Of a DNA stretch of 45,161 nucleotides, positions 1-8,086 are shown in pieces. The stretch is from an uncultured Azospirillum sp. (GTDB lineage: Bacteria; Pseudomonadota; Alphaproteobacteria; RF32; CAG-239). The stretch spans positions 1 through 45,161 of the forward strand of contig UQCS01000012.1 in assembly GCA_900539605.1 (NCBI GenBank). Reading direction: 5' to 3'. Numbering within the stretch: the first letter of the stretch is position 1; each line of letters begins with the position of its first letter. Made by a program: the position numbers and the translations under genes. The notes under the pieces were generated by a model. That model had not been told where the DNA came from and ran no database searches. It saw only the letters and a program-made list of their open reading frames with translations.

Positions 1-1040
1 TCAAGGGGATCACCCGCGCCAGCTTCGACAACAAGGTCTCGGTTACTCTCAACAACACGTTCAACAATGTCGACAGTATGATCGAGGTTGGCAGTTTTCA
101 TCTCGGAGAATGCCGAACCGAACTCCTTTACGAAGCAGCGGGCAATCGTCGTCAGGATTTTGTGACGATTACCGATTCTGTTTTGACGTACAAGGTGACG
201 TTTGACGTTTTTTCGTTTTCGTATGATCTCTATCATGAGATAGGTACCTATGATGACGGAATTACACGACAGACGATGCCTTATCACCCGATCAGAAATA
301 TCCGCGACAACGGTTATACCCTGACGGATCTTGATTTTGTAAAGGAAGACAGTGAAAAGGGCGGACAGGTCGTCTATCTGCGCAAGCAGTTTGATCATTC
401 GATCTCGCTTGATTTCAACGGGCAGACTTATACTCTGACCGCCAAAATCGAACTGAGGCTTTATGCGGGAGTTCATCCGGCAATTGTCTCAAGCGAAATC
501 ATCAACAGCGGTATCAGTAACGTCGAACACAATTTGTGGACCAGCCGATACACCAGCTGGGTTGAGGTCAAACACCGCTATTCGGATGGCAGCACCGGCA
601 ATAAAACTTATAAAGTTGAAGATATGTGGGCAGAAATTGACGCAGATATCGAAAAATATAAGGAATTGCCCGATGCGAACCTCAAACTGACCAGCGCCGG
701 TTTTGCGGATACGTTTGTCCGTGATACGGTCGGTATGCCCGAACGGATAGTTATCTGCAAAATCAGCCGCCGGTATGAGGTAAAATACAACTACTTCACA
801 CTGAGCTATCCGGTGAGCGAATACGAAGCATATTATGACGATGGTTTGACAAGGTTTGAAATGCCGTCGCTGAAATATGCAAATGTCCGTGAAGAGCACG
901 AGCTTCGTTACATCGGCGAATATAAGGGTGATGAACGAGATTACTTGGAATACTATTTTACGCAAAAAGTGCTTGCCTCTTTGGGTGAAGCATCTCACGA
1001 GGCTTCTAAAGAATTTCAGGTGATCGTCTCCGAAGACTAG
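1..1040 (+). CDS. C-terminal part of a large repeat-containing protein of unknown function (5' partial)
   Basis: The reading frame is open from the left edge of the window (first full codon at base 3), so the true start lies outside; the ATG at 78 is probably internal. About 345 residues are visible, ending with TAG at 1038-1040. The protein is rich in Tyr, Asp and Thr and looks like beta-structure. Two segments resemble each other: one near bases 210-320 carrying TYDDGITRQTMP and one near 830-890 carrying YYDDGLTRFEMP, each followed by an Asn-x-Arg stretch, so the protein seems to consist of repeated modules about 200 residues apart. There is no transmembrane segment or catalytic motif in the visible part. 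A hairpin terminator follows directly, so it ends its transcription unit. I do not recognise the family; a surface-exposed or secreted protein is only a guess. Confidence 0.6.
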   Translation, partial: KGITRASFDNKVSVTLNNTFNNVDSMIEVGSFHLGECRTELLYEAAGNRRQDFVTITDSVLTYKVTFDVFSFSYDLYHEIGTYDDGITRQTMPYHPIRNIRDNGYTLTDLDFVKEDSEKGGQVVYLRKQFDHSISLDFNGQTYTLTAKIELRLYAGVHPAIVSSEIINSGISNVEHNLWTSRYTSWVEVKHRYSDGSTGNKTYKVEDMWAEIDADIEKYKELPDANLKLTSAGFADTFVRDTVGMPERIVICKISRRYEVKYNYFTLSYPVSEYEAYYDDGLTRFEMPSLKYANVREEHELRYIGEYKGDERDYLEYYFTQKVLASLGEASHEASKEFQVIVSED

Positions 1041-1062
1041 TCCGGTTGTTGAATCAAAAAAT

Positions 1063-1092
1063 GCCGCCCCTTAAAAAGGGCGGTGTTTTTTT
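1063..1092 (+). terminator. Rho-independent terminator of the first gene
   Basis: The inverted repeat CCGCCC (1064-1069) / GGGCGG (1078-1083) with an 8-base A-rich loop is followed by a run of seven T (1086-1092). It lies 23 bases after the stop codon of the repeat protein. Confidence 0.85.
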
Positions 1093-1192
1093 GTAACATT
1101 TTGTAACAAGATGTTAAGAGATTTTTGAGAAAAAACATGCTATATATGCGCACAGATTACGTTTTTTCAACTAAATACGAGGATTTTTTAGC

Positions 1193-2218
1193 ATGGCTAA
1201 AATTAAAGTTGCCGTTATCGGCGCCGGAATGATGGGTAAAAACCACCTGAAAACTTACAAATCACTGCCAAATGTCGAATTAGTAGGCGTTTATGACATT
1301 TTTCCGGAAGCCGCACAAAAAGCTGCCGAAATGTTCGGAATCAAAGCTTTTGCCAGTATGGAAGAAGTTGCCAAGAAGGTTGACGCCGTCAGTGTTGTCA
1401 CCACTTCGGTCACTCATGCCGACGTCGGTGAATTTTTCCTCAACAAAGGAATTCACTGTATGATGGAAAAACCGCTGGCAACCTCTGAAGAAGGTTGTTT
1501 GCGCCTGATCAATGCCGCTAAGAAAAACAACGTCACCTTGTTGGTGGGGCATATCGAAAGATTTAATCCGGCAGTGGAACAAATGGGCAAAATCCTTTCC
1601 GACACGTCCAAAATCCGTTCGCTGACCGCACAGAGAATGTCAGCAGCCTCAGGGCGCATTACCGATGTTGACGTGGCTATGGATCTGATGATTCATGACG
1701 TGGAAGTTATTCAGTCGCTGGTACGCTCTCCGGTGATTAACGTTCAGGCCGCTGCGGTCAAAACCTCCGATCATCCGGAAGGAAAAGACTATATTACCGC
1801 GGTGTTGGAATTTGCCAACGGCGTTACCGCCAACATCACCGCCAGCCGCATCACTCAGGCCCGGGTTCGCACTTTGACGGTTACCACCGATACCAACTAT
1901 ATTGATATGGATTTCATCGGCCAGAGCATAAACGTTCATTCTCAGGGACGGATGCCGTATGTCAATCAGGAAAATATTCCCGAATGGATGAACTACGGTC
2001 TTAAAGGCAGTGTCGAACAATTGTTTATTCCAAGCAATCAGCCTCTGACCGCCGAACTGAATCACTTTATCAGCTGCATCAACGGTGAAGCAACCCCGCG
2101 TATCAGCGGTGAAAATGCGCTGGACGCCTTAAAAGTCATCTGGGCGGTCGAAGACAAACTTGGTCTGCTGGTCCAAGGTGATAACAGCGTTAAAGTCAAG
2201 TCATCTGCCGCTGCCTAA
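1193..2218 (+). CDS. Gfo/Idh/MocA family NAD(P)-dependent oxidoreductase, possibly UDP-GlcNAc 3-dehydrogenase-like
   Basis: This 341-residue protein starts with a Rossmann motif VIGAGMMGKNH (residues 8-18), carries the family EKPLA motif near residue 93 whose Lys is the usual catalytic lysine, and has an HD pair in LMIHDVEVI near residue 168. The VGHIERFNPAV stretch is typical of sugar-nucleotide dehydrogenases such as GnnA, which oxidises the 3-OH of UDP-GlcNAc for amide-linked lipid A; that substrate is an inference, as no lpx or aminotransferase gene is adjacent. A good ribosome-binding site GAGGA (1179-1183) stands 9 bases before the ATG. The 100-base leader after the preceding terminator must hold the promoter, but I see no clear -35/-10 pair. 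truA follows after 5 bases, so the two are probably cotranscribed. Confidence 0.85.
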   Translation: MAKIKVAVIGAGMMGKNHLKTYKSLPNVELVGVYDIFPEAAQKAAEMFGIKAFASMEEVAKKVDAVSVVTTSVTHADVGEFFLNKGIHCMMEKPLATSEEGCLRLINAAKKNNVTLLVGHIERFNPAVEQMGKILSDTSKIRSLTAQRMSAASGRITDVDVAMDLMIHDVEVIQSLVRSPVINVQAAAVKTSDHPEGKDYITAVLEFANGVTANITASRITQARVRTLTVTTDTNYIDMDFIGQSINVHSQGRMPYVNQENIPEWMNYGLKGSVEQLFIPSNQPLTAELNHFISCINGEATPRISGENALDALKVIWAVEDKLGLLVQGDNSVKVKSSAAA

Positions 2219-2223
2219 GTCTG

Positions 2224-2970
2224 ATGGTGCAACGCTACAAGATTGTGGTCGAATATGACGGCACTGATCTGCTCGGCTGGCAAAAACAGCTTGACGGATC
2301 AAGTGTGCAGGAATTTCTGGAAAAGGCAATCGACGCTTTCGCTCAGGAAAAAGTTGAAGTTTACGGCGCCGGCCGCACCGACGCCGGTGTTCATGCTTTG
2401 GCTCAGGTCGCCCATTTTGACCTCAATCGCGAAGTTGACCCGTTTCGTTTACGCGAGGCGATGAACGCCCATCTCCGCAATATGGAAGCGCCGGTTGCGG
2501 TGGTGGAAGCTGCTGTGACAGATAACAAATTTCATGCCCGATACTCCGCTACCGGACGCGCTTATCTTTATAAAATCACCAACCGCCGTGCTCCCTTGAT
2601 TTTGGAAAAAAACCGCAGCTGGCCGGTTGTGGTGCCGCTTGACGTTGATAAAATGCGCCAAGGCGCTGAGTTTCTGCTCGGCCATCACGATTTTACATCT
2701 TTCCGCGCCGTCAAATGTCAGGCCAAATCACCGCTGAAGACACTGGACCGTCTTGATATTCACCGCAACGGCGAAAACATTTTTTTTGAGGTGGAAGCGC
2801 GCTCGTTCCTACACCATCAGGTGCGCAACATGGTGGGTACGCTCAAAATGATCGGCGACGGTCATCTGCAGCCCGAAGCGATAAAAGATATTCTCGAAGC
2901 CCGCGACCGCCGCGCCGCCGGCCCCACCGCGCCCGCATGCGGTCTCTATTTAAGCAAAATTATGTATTAA
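2224..2970 (+). CDS. truA: tRNA pseudouridine(38-40) synthase TruA
   Basis: TruA converts uridines 38-40 of the tRNA anticodon arm to pseudouridine. The 248-residue length is normal. The N-terminal EYDGTDLLGWQKQ block and the catalytic motif GAGRTDAGVHA with the nucleophile Asp53 are intact, as are the C-terminal HHQVRNMVGTL block and a family-typical GLYL ending. The ATG lies 5 bases after the stop of the oxidoreductase, without a strong ribosome-binding site of its own, which suggests translational coupling. No terminator separates it from the hydrogenase operon downstream, but a promoter candidate lies in the 85-base gap. Confidence 0.96.
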   Translation: MVQRYKIVVEYDGTDLLGWQKQLDGSSVQEFLEKAIDAFAQEKVEVYGAGRTDAGVHALAQVAHFDLNREVDPFRLREAMNAHLRNMEAPVAVVEAAVTDNKFHARYSATGRAYLYKITNRRAPLILEKNRSWPVVVPLDVDKMRQGAEFLLGHHDFTSFRAVKCQAKSPLKTLDRLDIHRNGENIFFEVEARSFLHHQVRNMVGTLKMIGDGHLQPEAIKDILEARDRRAAGPTAPACGLYLSKIMY

Positions 2971-2989
2971 ACTTTAAGCAAAAATACAG

Positions 2990-3017
2990 TTGTTTTTTTT
3001 ACATCCTCCGTTATACT
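2990..3017 (+). promoter_or_regulatory. Candidate sigma-70 promoter of the hydrogenase operon
   Basis: TTGTTT (2990-2995), a 16-base spacer and TATACT (3012-3017) lie in the AT-rich gap after truA. A second -10-like TATAGA sits at 3024-3029. The start of transcription would be near 3024, about 30 bases before the first ATG. No FNR-like palindrome was seen. Confidence 0.55.
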
Positions 3018-3055
3018 TTTCGTTATAGACTTTTCCAAAAGGGAGACAATGTGCG

Positions 3056-3298
3056 ATGGCACACATTATTAAAGTATGTATGGGCAGCTCCTGCTTTGCC
3101 CGGGGAAACGCCAAAAACCTCCAGCTGATTCAAAATTTTCTGGAACAAAACAACATTGAAGCCGAAATTGAGCTGACCGGCCTGCGCTGCTGCAACCAAT
3201 GCTCAATCGGCCCCAACATTACCATAGACGATGCCGAGTATCATTATATAGACAGCGGTTCACTGCTGGATATTCTGGAAAAAAAATTTCTCAAGTAA
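3056..3298 (+). CDS. Thioredoxin-like [2Fe-2S] ferredoxin, first gene of the hydrogenase operon
   Basis: This 80-residue protein resembles the C-terminal thioredoxin-like ferredoxin domain of NuoE/HydC-type subunits. Cysteines in CMGSSCF (residues 8 and 13) and in RCCNQC (residues 45-49) match the C-x4-C ... C-x3-C pattern that binds a [2Fe-2S] cluster. It probably shuttles electrons to or from the neighbouring hydrogenase. The ATG at 3056 has GGAG at 3042-3045. It is the first of five closely packed genes (21-base gap to the next). It is a stand-alone domain: the N-terminal helical part of full NuoE is missing. Confidence 0.85.
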   Translation: MAHIIKVCMGSSCFARGNAKNLQLIQNFLEQNNIEAEIELTGLRCCNQCSIGPNITIDDAEYHYIDSGSLLDILEKKFLK

Positions 3299-3319
3299 CT
3301 GCTTTCTTAGGACAATGCG

Positions 3320-5083
3320 ATGTCTGACCGCGAATACCCCTTATATACAATAAAAAACAACTGCATGGATTGTTACAAATGTGTACGCCGCTGCCCGGTC
3401 AAAGCGATTAAGATCGAAGACAGCAGCGCTCAGATCGTTCCCGATTTGTGCATCGCTTGCGGCACCTGCTACCGGGTTTGTCCGGCCAAAGCCAAACAAC
3501 CGCGCAACGATTTGATCCGTGCCCGTCATCTCATCGATTCGGGCAAAGACGTTTATGTATCGCTGGCACCGTCATGGATTACCGAATTTGAGGGGTTGCC
3601 GGCCGAAAAAATGATTGCGGCGCTGCGTCGGCTCGGCTTCCGCGGCGTGGGCGAAACGGCTGCCGGCGCCGAAGAAGTCTCATCAAATATTGCCAAACTG
3701 CTGGAACAAAAAGAATCGGGACTGATGATCTCAACCGCCTGTCCTTCGGTGGTGGAATATATCAAAAAATATTTGCCGGAAATGACACCTTTTCTGACCC
3801 CGCTTTCTTCTCCGCTGCTGGCGCATTGCCGAATGTTGAAAGACCAGCTGGGACCGGAGATCGAAGTAGTGTTTGTCGGCCCCTGCATTGCCAAAAAGCT
3901 CGAAGCTGACGCTCATCCGGATCTTTTAAGCCTGAGTCTCAGTTTTGCCGACATCCGCCAATGGTTTAAAGACGCCGGGATTGTCCCCGAAGAAATCCGT
4001 ACCAGCGTTTACGACCGGTTCACAATGATTAAGGCACAGGAAGGCACGGCCTACCCGATTGAAGGCGGCATGATTGAAACTCTTAAGCCCTATTCATCGG
4101 CGCAAAAAACCTATATGATGCAAATTTCGGGGATCCAGAACATCAAACGCGAGTTGGCCGAACTCAACGCCGCCGACACCGACCGTCCGGTGTTTGTCGA
4201 ATGTTTGGCCTGTCACGGCGGCTGCGTTTCCGGCCCTTGCATTACCAACCGCAAACCCGGTTTTAGCAAACGGATTGATATCCTCAAACAAAGTGCTTTT
4301 ACCGACCTGGCCGGAAAAAGAACGCCGCAAGCCGACATTGTCCAGCAATACGGCAGTCAGCTGACACCAGCACACGAATTTACGGAAACCGAAATCCGCA
4401 AAGCTTTGACCGTGATCGGCAAATACGGAGTCGAAGATGAATTAAACTGCGGCGGCTGCGGTTATGACACCTGCCGCAATTTTGCCAAAGCGATGCTGTC
4501 CGGCAAAGCGGAACCGGAAATGTGTGTTTCCAACATGAAACAACAGGCCCAGCGCAAGGCTAACGCCCTGCTCCGCTGCATTCCGTCACCGATTGTGATC
4601 GCCGACAGCGATCTTGGTATTATCGAATACAATGACAAGTTTGTCGAAACTTTCTGGTCCGAGGAAGAACACGGCGAAATTTACGATCGTAACAATCTGC
4701 ACGGCGCCAACCTGCGCGACTTCATCGGTTTTACCAACCTGTTTGCCGCTTCGCTGGATTTGGAACAGGATATCCGCCGCGAGCATATCCGCTTTAACGA
4801 CCGTCTGTTCGACGTCGTGGTCTTTAATATCGACAAGAAACAGATCGTCGGCGGCATTATCCAAGACGTTACCAAAATGGAAATGAAAAAAGAACGTATT
4901 GCCGCCAAAGCCAAAGACGTGATTAAAAAGAATCTGGCCACCGTTCAGCAGATTGCCTGCACTCTCGGCGAACATATGGCCGAGACCGAGATCCTGCTGC
5001 GTTCGATTGCCGAAGACTATGCCGGCGGCGAATCGGAAAGCAGCGTCGAAAAGCCGATCAAATCGTACGGGGACAAACAATGA
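3320..5083 (+). CDS. Sensory-type [FeFe]-hydrogenase with ferredoxin, FeS and PAS domains (HydS-like)
   Basis: The 587 residues carry in order: a 2x[4Fe-4S] ferredoxin domain (Cys15, 18, 21, 25 and Cys44, 47, 50, 54), a hydrogenase H-domain (about 75-345), a further [4Fe-4S] domain (Cys377, 380, 385, 402), a PAS domain (about 412-520) and a charged helical tail. The four H-cluster cysteines are present: Cys141, Cys189 in VGPCIAKK, and Cys298/Cys302 in CHGGC. The cysteine that normally relays protons (TSCCP) is Ala140 in STACP, and the L2 Met is Gly187. These replacements are known from sensory (group C, HydS) enzymes, which turn over slowly and sense H2 or redox state. The PAS domain and the adjoining phosphatase fit signalling. 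AGGA at 3309-3312 precedes the ATG. The following phosphatase gene overlaps by 4 bases. Confidence 0.88.
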   Translation: MSDREYPLYTIKNNCMDCYKCVRRCPVKAIKIEDSSAQIVPDLCIACGTCYRVCPAKAKQPRNDLIRARHLIDSGKDVYVSLAPSWITEFEGLPAEKMIAALRRLGFRGVGETAAGAEEVSSNIAKLLEQKESGLMISTACPSVVEYIKKYLPEMTPFLTPLSSPLLAHCRMLKDQLGPEIEVVFVGPCIAKKLEADAHPDLLSLSLSFADIRQWFKDAGIVPEEIRTSVYDRFTMIKAQEGTAYPIEGGMIETLKPYSSAQKTYMMQISGIQNIKRELAELNAADTDRPVFVECLACHGGCVSGPCITNRKPGFSKRIDILKQSAFTDLAGKRTPQADIVQQYGSQLTPAHEFTETEIRKALTVIGKYGVEDELNCGGCGYDTCRNFAKAMLSGKAEPEMCVSNMKQQAQRKANALLRCIPSPIVIADSDLGIIEYNDKFVETFWSEEEHGEIYDRNNLHGANLRDFIGFTNLFAASLDLEQDIRREHIRFNDRLFDVVVFNIDKKQIVGGIIQDVTKMEMKKERIAAKAKDVIKKNLATVQQIACTLGEHMAETEILLRSIAEDYAGGESESSVEKPIKSYGDKQ

Positions 5084-6255
5084 ACAATTCCCTGTTTATC
5101 GACATCGGCGCTTATCAAAAGCAAAAAGACGGCGAAGACTGTTTCGGCGATACCATTTATTCGAAAAAAATCCCGGAAGAACGCCGGGTGATCAGTGTGC
5201 TTTCCGATGGTCTCGGCAGCGGCGTCAAAGCCAACATTCTGTCATCGATGACCACCCGGATGGCAATGAAATTTATGGAAGATAACACCGATTTGCTGCG
5301 TTCTTCCGAGATTATGATGGATGCGCTGCCGATCTGTCAGATCCGCAAGATCAGCTATGCAACTTTTTCGATCGTCGACAGTGAGCTGGAAGGCAAAACC
5401 CGTATTTTCGAAATGGATAACCCGCGTTATATTTTCATTCGCGGCAACAAACAACTGGCAATTAAAGGACGTGAGTTCTCCTCGCCAAAATGGAAAGAAC
5501 GCACCATCGGCGTTTCGCAAATCACCACACAGCCCGAAGACCGGATTATTCTGATGTCGGACGGGGTTACCCAAGCCGGACTCGGCAACAAGAAATATCC
5601 CCTCGGCTGGGGACGACAGGGTTGTATTGACTTTGTTTTGAAAGAAATTGAAAAAGATCCTTACATGTCTTCGCAAACTCTGGCGCAAAAAATTGTCGAA
5701 GAAGCATTGACCAAAGAAATCGATCATAAAGCCGGCGATGATATCAGCTGCGTCTGTATCTATTTTCGGACCCCGCGTAAGCTGCTGGTACTGACCGGCC
5801 CGCCGTTTGACGAAGACAAAGACCGTGAATTTGCCGAGTTGGTTTCAACTTATGACGGCAAAATCGCCATTTGCGGCGGCACCACCGCCAACATTATTGA
5901 ACGTGAATTATGCCTGAAATGCGAGATTGACAAAACCAGTTTTGACGTTAATATTCCGATGGCTTCTCTGATGGAAGGAATCGATTTGGTAACGGAAGGC
6001 ATTTTAACCTTGACCGACGTGTATCGTATGTTAAAAGAGGGTATTGACAGAAAGCCCAACGTCGCCTCGGTTCGACTGGTCAATCTGCTGCTCGGCAGCG
6101 ACCGCATCGATTTTGTGGTCGGCACCAAAATCAATGTTGCCCATCAGGATCCGAGCCTGCCGATGGAACTTGAGATAAGACGCAACATTGTCAAAAAGAT
6201 TTTCAGGCTGCTGCAAAGCCAGTACCTGAAAGAAATTTCGGTCAGATACTTATAG
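5080..6255 (+). CDS. SpoIIE/PP2C-type serine phosphatase with an extra C-terminal domain, partner of the sensory hydrogenase
   Basis: This 391-residue protein has a SpoIIE-type PP2C domain in residues 1-230. Metal-binding Asp residues are seen in LSDGLGSG (Asp43), MSDGVTQAG (Asp161) and AGDDISCV (Asp220/221), so it should be an active Mn/Mg-dependent phosphatase that removes phosphate from Ser or Thr. Residues 231-391 form a second domain starting with LLVLTGPPFDEDKD and containing AICGGTTANI, which I do not recognise. The start codon overlaps the stop of the hydrogenase gene (ATGA), so the two proteins are made together. A likely role is to convert the hydrogenase redox state into dephosphorylation of an unknown target. 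No anti-sigma or anti-anti-sigma gene, the usual partner of such phosphatases, is in the window. Confidence 0.88.
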   Translation: MNNSLFIDIGAYQKQKDGEDCFGDTIYSKKIPEERRVISVLSDGLGSGVKANILSSMTTRMAMKFMEDNTDLLRSSEIMMDALPICQIRKISYATFSIVDSELEGKTRIFEMDNPRYIFIRGNKQLAIKGREFSSPKWKERTIGVSQITTQPEDRIILMSDGVTQAGLGNKKYPLGWGRQGCIDFVLKEIEKDPYMSSQTLAQKIVEEALTKEIDHKAGDDISCVCIYFRTPRKLLVLTGPPFDEDKDREFAELVSTYDGKIAICGGTTANIIERELCLKCEIDKTSFDVNIPMASLMEGIDLVTEGILTLTDVYRMLKEGIDRKPNVASVRLVNLLLGSDRIDFVVGTKINVAHQDPSLPMELEIRRNIVKKIFRLLQSQYLKEISVRYL

Positions 6256-6269
6256 TAAAGGAACATATT

Positions 6270-6536
6270 ATGGAAAAAATCAGAGTAAAAATCTGCTGCG
6301 GAACCTCCTGCTTTGTAATGGGTGCAGCCCAAATCCAGGTTCTCGAATTTGCCCCTCCGGCCGATATTGCCGACAAAATCGTGATTGAAGAAGCCCGTTG
6401 CATGAACTATTGCAAAAATACCACCGCCAAATATAACCGCGGACCGTTTGTGCTGGTTAACGACGAACTGGTCGAAGAAGCCAATTTTGAAAAAGTTGTA
6501 AACAAAATCAGAGAAAAATTGAATCAGGAAGACTAA
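6270..6536 (+). CDS. Small thioredoxin-like [2Fe-2S] ferredoxin, second of the operon
   Basis: This 88-residue protein has Cys9 and Cys10 plus Cys14 in KICCGTSCF, and CMNYC near residues 48-52, which is again the thioredoxin-like [2Fe-2S] pattern. It is a relative of the first gene of the operon rather than a copy. AAAGGA (6257-6262) lies 7 bases before the ATG. The stop TAA overlaps the ATG of the next hydrogenase gene (TAATG), so it is probably the direct electron partner of that enzyme. Confidence 0.8.
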   Translation: MEKIRVKICCGTSCFVMGAAQIQVLEFAPPADIADKIVIEEARCMNYCKNTTAKYNRGPFVLVNDELVEEANFEKVVNKIREKLNQED

Positions 6537-7993
6537 TGCTAATACCCAAGAATAATGCCAATCAGATGCGTACCCGCATCCTGATCAAAATTGTTGAGAA
6601 ATTTTTGCAGGGCCGTTTTGCCGAAGCCGACCGTATTCCGCTGGAGCTGCGTCCCAAGGGCGGCGACATCAGCCGTTGCTGCATTTACAAAGACCGCGCG
6701 ATCTTAAAATATCGCTGCATGGCCAGCATGGGTTTTGCCCCCGAAGACGAAACTGATGAACTGACCAGCCTGAAGGAATACGGCGAACGCGCGTTGGAGC
6801 GCACTGAACACGCCGTTAACAAACTGTCGGTAATTACCGACGCCTGTTCGGGTTGTATCCGTTCCCGCTATTTGGTAACCGACGCCTGCCGCGGTTGCTT
6901 TGCACAACCTTGTCAGGTCAATTGCCCCAAACAGGCAATTACAATCGTTAACGGGCGTTCGACGATTGATCCCGACAAATGCATCTCTTGCGGCCGTTGT
7001 CAGGACGTTTGCCCTTACCATGCCGTGATTCGGGTGCCAATTCCCTGCGAAGAAGCCTGTCCGGTCGGCGCGATTACCAAAGACGAAGCCGGCAAAGAAC
7101 ATATCGATCCCGAAAAATGCATCTTGTGCGGCAAATGCCTGCAATCATGCCCGTTCGGCGCCATTGTCGAAATGTCGCAAATGGTCGATGTGCTGAAACT
7201 GTTGGCCGATGAAAACAAAAAGGTGGTCGCCATGTTGGCGCCGGCAGTAGTCGGACAATTTCCCGGCACCATTAACAATTTGGTCGGCGCATTGAAAAAA
7301 ATCGGCTTTACCGATGTGGTTGAAGTGGCGATCGGCGCTGATATTACCACCCAAAAAGAAGCGGCCGAATTTATCGAAAAAATGGAAAACGGCGAAAAAC
7401 TGATGACGACTTCGTGCTGTCCGGCTTATTATAAGGCGGCCGAAGTTCATATTCCGGAAATCAAGCCGTTTGTTTCCCACACGCGCACCCCGATGTACTA
7501 CACGGCCGAATTGCTGAAGCAGGAACATCCCGAATGTGTGGCGGTGTTTGTCGGTCCCTGCCTGGCCAAACGTTTTGAGGCCGAACGCGATCCCAACGTC
7601 GATTATGTGCTGACGTTTGAAGAAATCGGCGCTATGCTGGTAGCGGGCGGCATTAATGTTGCCGACTGCGAACCGGAAGAATTTACCAAGATTTCCTGTG
7701 CCCAGGGACGTCGTTTTCCGATCAGTGGCGGGGTTGCCGGTGCAGTTGCTTCGCTGGTCGAAGGCAGAGCCGAATTCAAACCGACCGCAATCAACGGTCT
7801 GAACAAAGCCAGCATCAAACTGCTGAAGCAATATGCCGCCAAAGGTTGCGACGCCAACATGGTTGAAGTGATGTGTTGCGAAGGCGGTTGTGTTGCCGGC
7901 CCGGGCTGTATTGCACTGGCCAAAAAATCGACGATCATGGTTGAAAACTATGTTAAAACCGCGCCGGACCTCAAGGATCGGAAACAAGACTGA
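6536..7993 (+). CDS. [FeFe]-hydrogenase catalytic protein, group B-like
   Basis: This 485-residue protein reduces protons or oxidises H2 at an H-cluster. All H-cluster ligands and the proton-relay cysteine are present: TTSCCPAY (Cys294 and Cys295), VGPCLAKR (Cys342) and CCEGGCVAGP (Cys448, Cys452). The N-terminal half holds many cysteines, including two classic [4Fe-4S] motifs (Cys149, 152, 155, 159 and Cys195, 198, 201, 205) and a further set at 104-130, so several electron-relay clusters are likely. The L3 sequence and N-terminal layout resemble group B rather than the well-studied CpI-like group A enzymes. There is no signal peptide, so it should be cytoplasmic. It ends the operon; two hairpins follow. 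Its activity would need HydE, HydF and HydG, which are not in this window. Confidence 0.88.
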   Translation: MLIPKNNANQMRTRILIKIVEKFLQGRFAEADRIPLELRPKGGDISRCCIYKDRAILKYRCMASMGFAPEDETDELTSLKEYGERALERTEHAVNKLSVITDACSGCIRSRYLVTDACRGCFAQPCQVNCPKQAITIVNGRSTIDPDKCISCGRCQDVCPYHAVIRVPIPCEEACPVGAITKDEAGKEHIDPEKCILCGKCLQSCPFGAIVEMSQMVDVLKLLADENKKVVAMLAPAVVGQFPGTINNLVGALKKIGFTDVVEVAIGADITTQKEAAEFIEKMENGEKLMTTSCCPAYYKAAEVHIPEIKPFVSHTRTPMYYTAELLKQEHPECVAVFVGPCLAKRFEAERDPNVDYVLTFEEIGAMLVAGGINVADCEPEEFTKISCAQGRRFPISGGVAGAVASLVEGRAEFKPTAINGLNKASIKLLKQYAAKGCDANMVEVMCCEGGCVAGPGCIALAKKSTIMVENYVKTAPDLKDRKQD

Positions 7994-8003
7994 TTTTTCA
8001 GCC

Positions 8004-8026
8004 GGGCCTCCTTTGGGAGGCCTTTT
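8004..8026 (+). terminator. Terminator of the hydrogenase operon
   Basis: GGCCTCC (8005-8011) and GGAGGCC (8016-8022) form a 7-base-pair stem with a 4-base loop, followed by TTTT. It lies 10 bases after the stop codon. Confidence 0.85.
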
Positions 8027-8040
8027 CATTAACAATATAA

Positions 8041-8067
8041 AAAATCCGGGAAAAACCCGGATTTTTT
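8041..8067. terminator. Bidirectional terminator between the hydrogenase operon and secB
   Basis: AAAATCCGGG (8041-8050) and CCCGGATTTT (8056-8065) form a 10-base-pair stem with an AAAAA loop. T-runs exist on both strands, so it can stop the hydrogenase operon and the convergent secB transcript. Confidence 0.85.
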
Positions 8068-8086
8068 CGATCACATAAGTTTTCGC

